Assembly: GCA_964478165.1 (NCBI GenBank) | Contig: CAYZGU010000038.1 | Location: forward strand, 62,001-126,000 | Origin: CAYZGU01 sp964478165 | GTDB lineage: Bacteria > Poribacteria > WGA-4E > JAJDTR01 | Length of the DNA: 64,000 bases | Direction of reading: 5' to 3' | Shown: positions 55,096 through 64,000 of the stretch, one piece after another | Layout: every line of letters begins with the position of its first letter | How positions within the stretch are numbered: position 1 is the first letter of the stretch | The notes under the pieces: generated by a model | Told to the model about the DNA's origin: nothing | What the model saw: only the letters and a program-made list of their open reading frames with translations | Databases searched by the model: none | Position numbers and translations under genes: made by a program

Positions 55096-56553
55096 ATGAT
55101 GAAAAATGTCTTAGTGATTGATGATGATGAGAAAATCTGTTGGGCTTTTGAGCAGTTCCTCAAAGTCGAGGGCTACAATCCAACCATTGCCAACAGCGCT
55201 GAGAAAGGGTTACTAAGGATTCAATCAGAGCAACCAGACATGGTTTTTCTCGACGTACGACTGCCAGGAATGAATGGCCTAGAGGCCTTGCAGGAGATTA
55301 AAACGCTCCAGCCAAATGCACATGTTGTCATTATGACGGCCTATGACGATGTGGAAACGACCATTGAAGCGATGCGGCTGCAGGCATTTGATTTCTTACC
55401 CAAACCTATTGACCTTGATGTCGCCAAATCACTCTTGAAAAAGGCGTCCAAGATGCACATGGAGCGCAGCAAGATTAAGGTTGTAGAGTCAGCTGACGAA
55501 TCGAGCTCTATGCTTGGCGCAAGAGACGCAAAAAACCACCGCCTGATAGGTAAGAGTCCCCAGATGCGCGAAGTCTACAAACTGATCGGCATCATGGCAA
55601 GCAATACGATGACAGTGCTCATAAAAGGCGACACGGGCACGGGCAAGGAACTTATCGCACGAGCTATCCATTCCAGTAGTCCGCGTCAAAAGGCACCGTT
55701 TGTGTCTGTCAATTGCGGCGCACTCCCTGACGACCTTCTTGAAAGTGAGCTCTTTGGATACGAAGCAGGTGCTTTCTCAGGCGCAGGCGTGAAGGGGAAG
55801 CCGGGTAGATTTGAACTCGCCGATGGAGGATCGCTGTTTCTCGATGAAGTAAGTAATATGAGTACGGCATTGCAAATTAAGCTACAACGTGTATTGCAGG
55901 AACAAGAGATTGAAAGACTGGGTGGCACCAAAACAATCAGAATTGATGTTAGAGTCATTGCTGCCACAAATCAAGACCTTGCCGACATGGCGAAATCGGG
56001 AAGGTTCCGTGAAGATCTCTACTACCGTTTCAAACGACTCGCGATTAACTTGCCTCCCTTGCGCGAACGTAATGGGGACATTAGCCTACTCGTAGATCAT
56101 TTCCTACAACTAATCAGCACTGAATTGGGGAGGACAATCAAAGGGACCTCAGACCCTTGCATGAATCTCTTGAAGAGATATGATTGGCCGGGACACGTAC
56201 GAGAGCTTGAAAATGCAGTACGCAGCGCCGCGGTGCTTTCTCAATCTGACATAATCCTTCCGGAACATCTGCCAACTGAGATTCTGAATTACAATGGGAG
56301 GACCAACTCGCGCCAAAACCAGTTTGAGAAAGCACTTGTACCTGCATTACGCGACATCGTCAGAGATGCACTTTCAAACAAACGAGGAGCGATATACGAT
56401 GAAATCATTGCTGTCGTTGATCGAACGTTGATTCAACTCGTGATTAATGAATTTGGGCAAAATCAGACAAAAACAGCGAATCTGCTGGGGATAAGCCGCA
56501 CGACACTCTTGCAAAGAATCAAAAAATTAGGCATTGACCTCGAGAATCTATGA
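55096..56553 (+). CDS. Sigma-54-dependent response regulator, NtrC family
   Basis: Activates sigma-54 promoters by ATP hydrolysis. The 485 residues have a receiver domain (1-120) with acidic D9-D11 and phospho-acceptor D53 (VFLDVRLPG), an AAA+ domain (about 155-390) with Walker A GDTGTGKE, GAFSGA loop and Walker B GGSLFLDEV, and a Fis-type HTH at the end (TKTANLLGISRTTLLQRIKKL). The sigma-54 contact loop is GAFSGA rather than GAFTGA, a mild variant. The cognate kinase is not in the window. Its position 2.5 kb from glnA-glnB, and the sigma-54 promoter of glnA, make NtrC the likeliest role. Confidence 0.9.
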   Translation: MMKNVLVIDDDEKICWAFEQFLKVEGYNPTIANSAEKGLLRIQSEQPDMVFLDVRLPGMNGLEALQEIKTLQPNAHVVIMTAYDDVETTIEAMRLQAFDFLPKPIDLDVAKSLLKKASKMHMERSKIKVVESADESSSMLGARDAKNHRLIGKSPQMREVYKLIGIMASNTMTVLIKGDTGTGKELIARAIHSSSPRQKAPFVSVNCGALPDDLLESELFGYEAGAFSGAGVKGKPGRFELADGGSLFLDEVSNMSTALQIKLQRVLQEQEIERLGGTKTIRIDVRVIAATNQDLADMAKSGRFREDLYYRFKRLAINLPPLRERNGDISLLVDHFLQLISTELGRTIKGTSDPCMNLLKRYDWPGHVRELENAVRSAAVLSQSDIILPEHLPTEILNYNGRTNSRQNQFEKALVPALRDIVRDALSNKRGAIYDEIIAVVDRTLIQLVINEFGQNQTKTANLLGISRTTLLQRIKKLGIDLENL

Positions 56554-57545
56554 CACGCAAACGAAACTTGCATAGATTCTTTCACAATCAGGAGAATTCT
56601 TGATAATCCGGCGTGCTCTTGGGTGAGATTAGTTATCTTGTAAGCTTGTAACGTCGTTGTTTTCCCAAACCATCAATATGGAGAAGTATGGAACTCCTCA
56701 TTCGGATAAAACCTTGCCGAATGTGAGTCTGTGTATCAATCCCCAACCTGGAAAATGGAAAAATCGTCAAATACTTTCCATATGCAATATTTCTTCTTCC
56801 CGTTTGGAACCACTAAGCTGCTGTGGACTTTCCGTCACGCAGCTAGCAATCAGTCTGCCCGAAAAAGATACCGAGCTCCAAATTGAACCTTCGAAGTGAA
56901 TGACGAAAATGGCGGGCAATCAAAGTTGAATCGACTCTCACAAAAAACCATGGACCTTTTTCTTAACTCGGTGGTAAAATTAGCAAAGAAGACTTGAATC
57001 GTCTCAACAATAGCAACTGGGTTGTTTAACCATCTGGATGTCATGTCGAAAGTTTTGTTTCTTAGTACATTCTCGCTCTCCATTCTATCAATCCAGAAAC
57101 TAACACATGTCCTTTCTACAACATCTGATGAAATCCTCCTCTACGGTAGCACGGAACAAACTTCCTGCTGCAACGGACTTAAACCCTGTGCTTAACCAGA
57201 CAAAGTCCGTGATACCGGCGAACTAAAACGACCCTCCCTGGCTCTAGAGTTGACTAATAAAACCCCAACGCACGAGGAGAGCCATTCTGATAAGAAATTG
57301 AACGACATACAGGAGTGAATGTTCGGAGTCGTTGTCGTCCAGACTAAAAACTCTAGATGTATCATTCGCTCCCACATGGGTCCGCCTACCGGCACTATGA
57401 AAGATTTGGTATCATGACAAATTTATCAGCCCTAGCTTGTGACTCCCGAATTGCAACCGCACCACTTGGGAATGCGTTCTGTCTTAATCACGCTACCGTG
57501 AAACACCCTATTTTTGCACTTCTAATCCTTTATTGAGGAATTCCG
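56554..57545. other. 992-base gap, nothing recognised
   Basis: Open stretches such as 56657-56899 (80 codons) have no family resemblance or ribosome site. Probably decayed or regulatory DNA before the ABC-F gene. Confidence 0.4.
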
Positions 57546-59306
57546 ATGTCGTTAATTCGCTTGAACCATGTCACAAAATTCTACGATCCCTACCTGATTC
57601 TGGACGATATTTCTTTGTCGATTGAGCACGGAGATCGAATTGGACTGATTGGGAAAAATGGTACTGGGAAGACAACATTGACTGAAATTATCGCCGGTTT
57701 AATCCGAGATTTTAAAGGCTCGGTTTTTTTTGCAAAAGGTTTGAAAATCGGTTACCTCAGCCAAGAACCGAACCTTGATCCGAATTGCACCGTACGGCAG
57801 GAAGCGCTCAAGAGTTTTCAAGACCTACAACATCTTGAGGATGAAATGCTCCTAGTGAGCCAAACCATGGAACGGGACGACAATCCAGCGCTTCTGGATA
57901 TCTATGCACGCCTTCAAGAACAGCACGAGAACAAAGGAGGTTACAGTTACGAACATCAGATCGACCGCACACTTGGTGGATTAGGTTTTGACCGCAAAGA
58001 TTTCCACTTGAGAACGGCGGCACTAAGTGGTGGCCAAAAGACCCGGGTAACACTAGCAAAATTACTGCTCGAACACCCAGATCTGCTACTTTTAGACGAA
58101 CCATCTAATCATCTGGACATTAAGGCGAGCGAATGGTTGGAAAACTTCCTAAATGCGGAGTACCGAGGAGCTGCTTTAATTGTTTCTCACGACCGCTACT
58201 TTCTAGATCGGGTGACTCAGAAGATTTGGGAGTTACACCAGCGCAAAGTCAAAATCTACAAAGGAAATTATACGAGTTATTCGGATAACAAACAGCTTGA
58301 AAGCCTTACACACGAGCGCGCATATAAGAAACAGCTCCATTTCATTGCGCACGAAGAAGAATTTATCCAAAAGAACATCGCCGGGCAGCGCACACGGGAA
58401 GCACAAGGACGAAGAACACTACTGAATAGGATTGAACGAATTGAAAAACCTGAGACCAACGCGCGAAAAATGAAAATTCGCTTCACTCCCAAAGTGAGGG
58501 GAGGAAACGACATTCTACAATGCCAACGCTTGGGAATGCGCTACGGAAAAAAAACGGTCTTCAAAAACCTTAGTGTTGAGATTTATCGTCAGGATGTACT
58601 TGGCATCATTGGTCCAAACGGCAGCGGAAAGACAACATTCTTGCGCTTGATTCTCGGACATCAAGAACCAACGGACGGGGAACTGAAGATCGGTGCCAAT
58701 CTACAAATGGGCTACTATGATCAGGAACTCGCTTCTTTAAATCCTGACAACGAAATCATCCGTGAAATCTGGCAGCTTCGTCCGAAGCACACCCAGGAAG
58801 ACATTCGCAATTTTCTTGGCCGTTTTCTATTTTCTGACGACGAGGTGTTCAAGCAAATTAAGGACCTTAGTGGCGGCGAACAGAGTCGCGTAATGCTCGC
58901 AAAATTACTGCTGCAAGATGCGAATGTCCTACTACTTGATGAACCAACAAATCATTTGGACATAGCTTCACGAGAGGCATTGGAGGATGCCCTGAAGGAG
59001 TATGAGGCAACAATCTTTATCATCTCTCACGACCGGTATCTTCTCAACAACCTTGCCACAAAGTTGTTAATTTTTAAGGAAGACACTGTGAAGCTATTCG
59101 CCGGAAATTATGCCGAGTATGAGGCTCATCTTCAAGATGAAAAACAGAGTGTAGCCAAACAGCACGAACAATCACCAATGAACCGGAAAACTTCGGTGAA
59201 ATCGAAGAAAGGCAAAACGGAGAGGGTTCGAGTTGCCGCGTCGTCCAAGAGATCGTCAAAATCGAAGCGACGGAAGGTCAAAACACAACGACTTACTGAG
59301 ATATAA
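57546..59306 (+). CDS. ABC-F subfamily ATPase (EttA/Uup-like ribosome-associated)
   Basis: The 586-residue protein has two ABC domains and no membrane domain. Domain 1 (about 1-245): Walker A GLIGKNGTGKTT, signature LSGGQKTRVTLAKLL, Walker B LLLLDEPSNHLD. Domain 2 (about 325-535): GIIGPNGSGKTT, LSGGEQSRVMLAKLL, VLLLDEPTNHLD. The linker between them is charged and helical, as in ABC-F proteins acting at the ribosomal E site. The C-terminal 50 residues are strongly basic (many Lys/Arg/Ser), perhaps binding RNA, as in Uup. Antibiotic resistance cannot be claimed from sequence. GAGGAA lies a few bases before the ATG. Confidence 0.92.
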   Translation: MSLIRLNHVTKFYDPYLILDDISLSIEHGDRIGLIGKNGTGKTTLTEIIAGLIRDFKGSVFFAKGLKIGYLSQEPNLDPNCTVRQEALKSFQDLQHLEDEMLLVSQTMERDDNPALLDIYARLQEQHENKGGYSYEHQIDRTLGGLGFDRKDFHLRTAALSGGQKTRVTLAKLLLEHPDLLLLDEPSNHLDIKASEWLENFLNAEYRGAALIVSHDRYFLDRVTQKIWELHQRKVKIYKGNYTSYSDNKQLESLTHERAYKKQLHFIAHEEEFIQKNIAGQRTREAQGRRTLLNRIERIEKPETNARKMKIRFTPKVRGGNDILQCQRLGMRYGKKTVFKNLSVEIYRQDVLGIIGPNGSGKTTFLRLILGHQEPTDGELKIGANLQMGYYDQELASLNPDNEIIREIWQLRPKHTQEDIRNFLGRFLFSDDEVFKQIKDLSGGEQSRVMLAKLLLQDANVLLLDEPTNHLDIASREALEDALKEYEATIFIISHDRYLLNNLATKLLIFKEDTVKLFAGNYAEYEAHLQDEKQSVAKQHEQSPMNRKTSVKSKKGKTERVRVAASSKRSSKSKRRKVKTQRLTEI

Positions 59307-61662
59307 GGAAACCGTGCATGATAAGCGTCTATTGAGCATTTTCATCTCTCTTCTCCACGTCCTACCAGATTACCAAGTGTGACCGAAAGCCGAGGAGACT
59401 CTGCGAGATTTCATGGGACCCATTCAGAAAAGGGTCATCGAAGCATGGAAGATGACGGAACCTTTCAAAACTAGGACAGCCTCCACGGCAGACTAACCTG
59501 AACTAATCCAGACCTCGGATGTTGCAATGAACTGCTTACAGCAACGGGCACTTTATCCGCCGCGGGGACGAGGCCAGAATAATACTGCACTGATAGCAAG
59601 TAGTTTCATCTGGAATTTGACTTACATCAAACCTTGCAAACTCAGCCATGCGCGTTCAAGCATATCTTTACAAATGGGACACGGGGTTGTTTACACGGAG
59701 AATCTTTCCACAAAGCCAAAGTTGTCGAAAGATCCCTAAATACGGAAAGACGGATTGTTTCGTGGCAAGAAGCCAAGCATTCGGTGCACGGATTCTTGAA
59801 AATCGAAAGTGGCATCTCCGGAGAAGCGCACTTTTAAAACAAGATACAAGATGAGACATCCGCGAATTCCGATTCGATACCCTGTACTTGACAGAAAGCT
59901 TTGGAACAACGTCGTGCTAGAAGCCCACCCCCACAGCTTCCTCTAAGTTCATTGAGAACAAGACCGCGCGCTGAACCCAGCGGCACACCTCATCCGATGT
60001 CCATACGGCCGTGGTGCGTGAACCATCAAGCGAGTCCTAATGAATCCAGGTTGGGAAGGGGTAGAACGAACCTCCAGAAGATAACCACGACCGTACACCT
60101 GTTGTAGAGCAGGAAACACAAGGAAGAAAATGAGGACAGAGCGCCATAGAGGGAAAAATCGGTTCTTCGTAGGCGCCCTGTCAATGGCATGCAATCGTGA
60201 CATAGGATACAACGCGCGTCCATCCAGCCGGTTACAGAAATGGGCATGGAGTTACAAAATTCTAACTCCATTAGTAACTCTGCCTAACTCGCTGAGACCA
60301 TCACAATCGCCTAACCAAGATATCCTTCGATTTTATTAGCAAGCTGAGACTTTCCAGACTGTAATTCACGAGAAAAATCCCCGCCTCTCTTTTAATCGCG
60401 CTGAAGTACATCATCCAGAATGATGCCTGCACAAGGGTGAGGAATGTCCCGATGGTGTATCGACAACTCGCATGACGAGCTATGCTTGAAGCAGTTTGCT
60501 CTCGCGCAAAAAACTTGTATGTCCCCAAGAACAATTTGTACGCCACTTCCACGGCGTTCGCCAGATAAGTCGTTGCCTTGCAGGGATCGCGATGCTGAAT
60601 CAAACGAATCATCGATGACATCGGTCTTTGGACGGAATTCGTTGCCATTTTGACATCATGTCGATTGAATTCTCGGAGAATCGCCTCCAGATAATTCGTC
60701 ACCGCTTGGTCTTCGAAGTAACGCCCGCCTATGACCAATTGTTCTTTCCCTATCCGCCCAGCGCGATTAACTCCTAGACACCTCACTCTTCTCTAGATAA
60801 ATAGCATTAATGGCGGCAACTCGTTCGGAAACCCAGATTTCCACATCTTTCTCTCAGTTTGAATACCATTTTTCTTGGCATTTAGAAGTTCACATCATTT
60901 GGTGCAGACTCACCAGGATTTTCGAAAAGGAGCTGTAATCCAACATACCCGGCGGAACGTTGGATTATTTTGTCTAAGATTAGGATTCAAACGCCATACG
61001 AAGTACAACCGCACAATCTGACAAACAACATTTTGAATATTCCAATAGTCGAGAGACACCCTGTCGGCCGAAGCTAAATTCAATTTTGTTACGAGAATCA
61101 TGTATCCCCACATTCGCGCCGCTTGACTTCGCGCCCAAAGTATTGTACAATTTTGTAGTTTGAATGCTTGTTTTGTAGAGGAAAAGCTAGTTTTCTCGGA
61201 GAAACTAACGTCAATCCTTATCCAACACAAAGCAATAGCACGATCGTTAAATCGGATTGAATGTGTGAATGGGCCACTTACAAACTTCGTTGTCCTGATC
61301 GCTTCGCGGAGTTCGGGACGAGTAGCTCTGTGAAATGCCAACCTGCGCTGAAAAAATCACCTTTCGTTCGATAGCCCTGAGTTACCGACACAAAAAGTTC
61401 ATGAAGCCTCACCACTCCGATGGAATTGCACAGTTTCTTGGGTGTGGTTCATGCGAAGCTTAAGATTTGACTGCACTGCATATGCCCCGTGTATTGATGC
61501 AGCGCCCCCGCTGATTATCTTGAGGTTACGGGGGCTTGGCCCCGTCGATTTCTGCTACTTGCGATTTCCTATTGGCATTCGGCTTACTTTTGAAGAGATC
61601 ATGCCGTGAGAAAATCGGAAAGTTGTTCAACAAAGTAGAAGCGAAAGCTGTGAGAGAATAAG
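59307..61662. other. 2.36-kb gene-poor region
   Basis: The largest gap. Open frames at 60301-60786 and 60910-61341 (both minus) are protein-length but match no family I know and have no good start. A G/C-rich inverted pair GCCCCCG...CGGGGGC lies near 61505-61536. No tRNA, rRNA, RNase P or tmRNA signature was seen. Confidence 0.45.
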
Positions 61663-62076
61663 ATGAGTGACACACCTCAAGCAGTGTCGAGTCTAAAGAA
61701 AGAAAAGCGCTTAAGAGCGGTCACTCCCATACTGGCCGTTGTCCTCATTTTCATGTTCATCTTGTTCCTTCTACAATGCTATTTGATTCGGGAACTATTC
61801 AGTTTTGCGACTGACATTGTTGAGTGGCAACTAGCGCAGCAGGCTCCGGACGGTGTAGAGGCTGCTGAGATTAAAAAAACATTCGAACGAGTCAAAAGAG
61901 CCTTGTTGAACATGCCAATGAGCTATGTCCGTGGGAAAATCAACCTGAAGAAAATCAAAACGGCGGCAAATTTTGCAGTCAAAGCTAATGAGGACGAACA
62001 ATGGAGTTCAGAGGAGGTTAATACTTTGCTCAAAATGATGAACGCAGCTGTAGGATTCAAGAGGGAGACTGAATAA
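61663..62076 (+). CDS. Small single-pass membrane protein of unknown function
   Basis: The 137-residue protein has a basic cytoplasmic start (SSLKKEKRLRAV), one strong membrane segment (about 23-46, PILAVVLIFMFILFLLQCYLI) and a helical, charged remainder that would face outward. GAGAGAA precedes ATG 61663. It is followed after 7 bases by a methyltransferase gene, so the two are an operon. The family is not recognised; the protein may be an anchor or a regulator. Confidence 0.6.
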   Translation: MSDTPQAVSSLKKEKRLRAVTPILAVVLIFMFILFLLQCYLIRELFSFATDIVEWQLAQQAPDGVEAAEIKKTFERVKRALLNMPMSYVRGKINLKKIKTAANFAVKANEDEQWSSEEVNTLLKMMNAAVGFKRETE

Positions 62077-62083
62077 TCAGACC

Positions 62084-62848
62084 ATGCCGGAGTTGAGCAA
62101 TCCTTATGAGAAGTTCGCTTATGCGTACGACCGTATGATGTCTAACGTCGATTATCTGCGGTGGGCAAACTATCTCGACGAAATCTTCAGGCAGTATAAA
62201 ATCCTTCCAAAAAAAATCTTGGACGTTGCCTGTGGAACAGGTGCTTTAACGATGCTCCTTGCCACACGGGGTTATGAGATGTGCGGAGTAGATCGTGCGG
62301 AGGGGATGTTGGCTGTTGCACGCCAGAAGGCATTCCAAGACGGATTAAAAATCGAGTTTAGGCAAGGTGACATGATTAGCTTAAACTTGAATCGGAAGTT
62401 CGACGCAGTTCTGTGCACATATGACAGTATAAATTATGCCGTCAATGAAGAAGAGCTCACCGCAGTTTTTGAATCTGTTTCAGAGCATATGGAACCATCG
62501 GGACTATTTATATTCGACGTGACAACCGAGCGAAACATTACCCAGAACTTCAACTCGCAAACCTTCGCGGAAAATCAGGATGATTACTCTTACATTTGGA
62601 AAAATCTCTATTCTCATCATAATAAGACTTGTCACACTACGTTGACATTCTTTATCCGCGAAGGGGAGTGCTTTCGACGTTTCGAGGAAGTTCACGTTCA
62701 AAAGATGTATGAAGTCCACACAGTAAAAAGACTACTCAATGATACTGGCTATAAAATGCTAAGTGCACATGAGATGTTCACTTTTAATCGATGGAGTCGC
62801 CATTCAGATCGAATCAACTTTGCTGCACAAAAGCTCGATACCGGGTGA
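62084..62848 (+). CDS. Class I SAM-dependent methyltransferase
   Basis: The 254-residue protein has motif I ILDVACGTGALTMLL (D47, GTG 51-53), motif II GVDRAEGML and motif IV-like VLCTYDSINYA with a Tyr/Asp at the usual place. It starts NPYEKFAYAYDRMM, as in methyltransferases annotated MtnN/Mtase_11/25-type (cyclopropane/ubiE-like). The substrate is not deducible. It sits 7 bases after a membrane protein gene, with the hairpin at 62865 marking the transcript end. Confidence 0.88.
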   Translation: MPELSNPYEKFAYAYDRMMSNVDYLRWANYLDEIFRQYKILPKKILDVACGTGALTMLLATRGYEMCGVDRAEGMLAVARQKAFQDGLKIEFRQGDMISLNLNRKFDAVLCTYDSINYAVNEEELTAVFESVSEHMEPSGLFIFDVTTERNITQNFNSQTFAENQDDYSYIWKNLYSHHNKTCHTTLTFFIREGECFRRFEEVHVQKMYEVHTVKRLLNDTGYKMLSAHEMFTFNRWSRHSDRINFAAQKLDTG

Positions 62849-62864
62849 CAAGGAGTGCACCCAG

Positions 62865-62899
62865 ACAACGATGTGCGGCCCTCGTGGGCACATCGTTGT
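62865..62899 (+). terminator. Perfect 12-bp hairpin after the methyltransferase gene
   Basis: ACAACGATGTGC (62865-62876) and GCACATCGTTGT (62888-62899) pair perfectly. Flanks GGAGT and ACTCC extend the stem after a short internal bulge. It lies 16 bases after the stop codon, as a terminator would, though without a T-run. Confidence 0.7.
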
Positions 62900-63839
62900 A
62901 CTCCCCGCTTCAGCACTACTGACCATTGCGGTGATTTCTAGAAAATTCTCACTAGGGCTTCCCCTCGCGGCACCTGGTTTCACTATGTCGCAGCATCTCA
63001 TGTTTGCTTCGGAAAAACAGTTGTAGTAGAAAGGATTTAATCATTGACATAACGTATTGACAAAAAGACTTCCTTTCCGTATAATTTCCGTACATCCGAT
63101 AGTAGCCCAAAATCTAACGAAGGCATTTACATAAACTGAAGGTGATTTTAGGCCGTACCGTTGAGTCGGGAAAATGGCGAAAAAGAAGAATTAAGTCAGT
63201 GAACATTGTGCAAACGTAAGAAAAGCGAAAACGGTAAGAGGAGTATCGTCGCAAATATCTGGAAATACAGAAAGCACACAGAGCCTTCGATGAAAAATCA
63301 GATGATTAACCAGTGTCCCCCATTAGTCGAAGAACCTGAGCCTAGCGGCATGGAAGGCAATGCTAATCTTCAAAATAGAATGGCTTGCGAAACGAACTGG
63401 ACTCATGTAACTGGTCCAATCCATATTGGTGACAAATCGAAAACTGCGATTAATGCACAGGCTCTGCGGTCTACATATCTCGTGAAGGATTGGGTACTAG
63501 GCCACTTTCCCAGAACTCTGACGCATTGACAACAGTACGGGTCATCGAGAGCACGGGAATGACCACCAGCAGATTAACGGTGCTGAAAAACAGGTTGAGT
63601 TTGCACAGCGACAACTCAACTGATATGGCATGATAACGCCGAACCGGTTCTTGATACAATGTGATTCTATGACATACCTCGGAGTTGTAATGAAGGAAAC
63701 AGAAAATCAGTGCGGAACGGCCCTAATCTTTTTGGCCAAAACGTTTGTTGAAGATTGGAATATCAACAGTCACAAGATTTTTACTCTGTAGATTAATAAT
63801 TCGCACGCACAGCCTGTGGATAAATAAGGGGGTGATTAC
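62900..63839. other. 940-base region with a strong promoter and a possible decayed small gene
   Basis: After the promoter at 63057 the frames near 63174-63310 hint at a frameshifted small basic protein (see findings). The open stretch 63206-63529 is not called because its second half has no resemblance to any family. Confidence 0.35.
63057..63085 (+). promoter_or_regulatory. Perfect-consensus sigma-70 promoter
   Basis: TTGACA (63057-63062), 17-base spacer, TATAAT (63080-63085): six of six at both elements with ideal spacing. A second TTGACA lies 13 bases upstream (63044-63049). Transcription should start near 63092, toward a region with no intact recognised gene. Confidence 0.8.
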
Positions 63840-63956
63840 TTGGCACGAAGCAAAAGTGGACTGGTTCGCCGGAGAACACGCATTCGCCAGACTCAAAAAC
63901 GAAAACTAAAGAGAAAAAAACTCGCGCTAAAGCAAAAGTTGCAAGGCACAAACTAA
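63840..63956 (+). CDS. 38-residue extremely basic peptide
   Basis: A TTG-start reading frame behind an excellent ribosome site (AAGGGGGTGATT, ending 4 bases before the TTG) gives a 38-residue peptide ending at TAA 63956. It contains 16 Lys/Arg and no Asp/Glu: it opens MARSKSGLVRRRTRIRQ and continues with a KRK/RKK-rich helix. No membrane segment. Such peptides bind nucleic acid or ribosome, and many ribosome-associated proteins have this size. I do not recognise the family. The ribosome site and the clear stop make it more than a chance frame. Confidence 0.55.
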   Translation: MARSKSGLVRRRTRIRQTQKRKLKRKKLALKQKLQGTN

Positions 63957-64000
63957 CTGGCGGTTAGAGATTAAGACTCATCGACGGGGCGGCCATAGGG

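Noticed and set aside
60301..60786. 161-codon minus-strand frame as a gene
   Set aside because: No ribosome site, no family resemblance and a shared decayed context; a faint GxxGRIGK-like start was not supported by what follows.
60910..61341. 143-codon minus-strand frame as a gene
   Set aside because: No recognised motif and no convincing start; composition is not that of neighbouring genes.
63174..63194. Six-codon frame MAKKKN after the strong promoter
   Set aside because: Too short to call; mentioned only as part of a possible decayed gene.
1..64000. CRISPR arrays, phage genes, insertion sequences, rRNA, tmRNA and RNase P RNA
   Set aside because: No regularly spaced repeats, transposase or integrase motifs, phage structural genes or the conserved RNA cores were seen on reading both strands.

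Overview
The window looks like part of a bacterial chromosome from an uncultivated, probably marine or host-associated lineage. It carries nine phytanoyl-CoA dioxygenase (PhyH) family genes, four Gfo/Idh/MocA oxidoreductases, three AP-endonuclease-2-type TIM barrels, three GH127-like enzymes, LamG domains and an NHL propeller. That mix is typical of Candidatus Poribacteria and similar sponge or algal-polysaccharide-associated bacteria. No rRNA or taxonomic marker settles this, so it is inference. Coding is loose: many gaps of 0.3 to 2.4 kb hold either nothing recognisable or decayed pieces of LamG, GH95-like and alcohol dehydrogenase genes.

Positions 1-49000 are catabolic and accessory. From the left: a zinc dehydrogenase cut by the window edge, an NHL propeller, a GH127-like enzyme, mannonate dehydratase (uxuA), an oxidoreductase and an EctD-like hydroxylase. 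A minus-strand block (7864-15264) holds a D-2-hydroxyacid dehydrogenase, an SDR, a phosphoesterase, a thiolase homologue lacking its nucleophilic cysteine, its DUF35 Zn-ribbon partner and a fused ADP-forming acyl-CoA synthetase. A second minus-strand set (15472-18999) pairs a PhyH enzyme, an RraA-family protein and a second GH127-like enzyme. Positions 19780-39041 mix TIM barrels, oxidoreductases, an M24 peptidase, a GT-C membrane protein ending in rearranged LamG halves, and a tandem of three PhyH genes, one with the Fe-binding Asp replaced by Ala. At 40688-43894 a Tat-signal GH127-like enzyme abuts a secreted clan GH-A-like hydrolase. At 45679-48791 a PfkB kinase, an oxidoreductase and an SDR epimerase form a tight operon. 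Together these suggest uptake and oxidation of sugars cut from uronate- or pentose-containing glycans, with 2-oxoglutarate-dependent hydroxylation of small organic substrates.

From 49000 on the content is conserved housekeeping: tRNA-Asn, dCTP deaminase, glutamine synthetase with a textbook sigma-54 promoter, PII, a beta-barrel-like protein overlapping rpiA, an NtrC-type activator, an ABC-F ATPase, a membrane protein and a methyltransferase. The right end is gene-poor, with a perfect consensus sigma-70 promoter and a 38-residue, extremely basic peptide gene.

The observations most worth following are the HxA variant PhyH protein (33955-34683), the Cys-less thiolase/DUF35/acyl-CoA synthetase set, the three GH127-like paralogues with complete Zn-thiolate motifs, the sigma-54/NtrC circuit with an 18-bp palindrome, and the series of long perfect intergenic hairpins.
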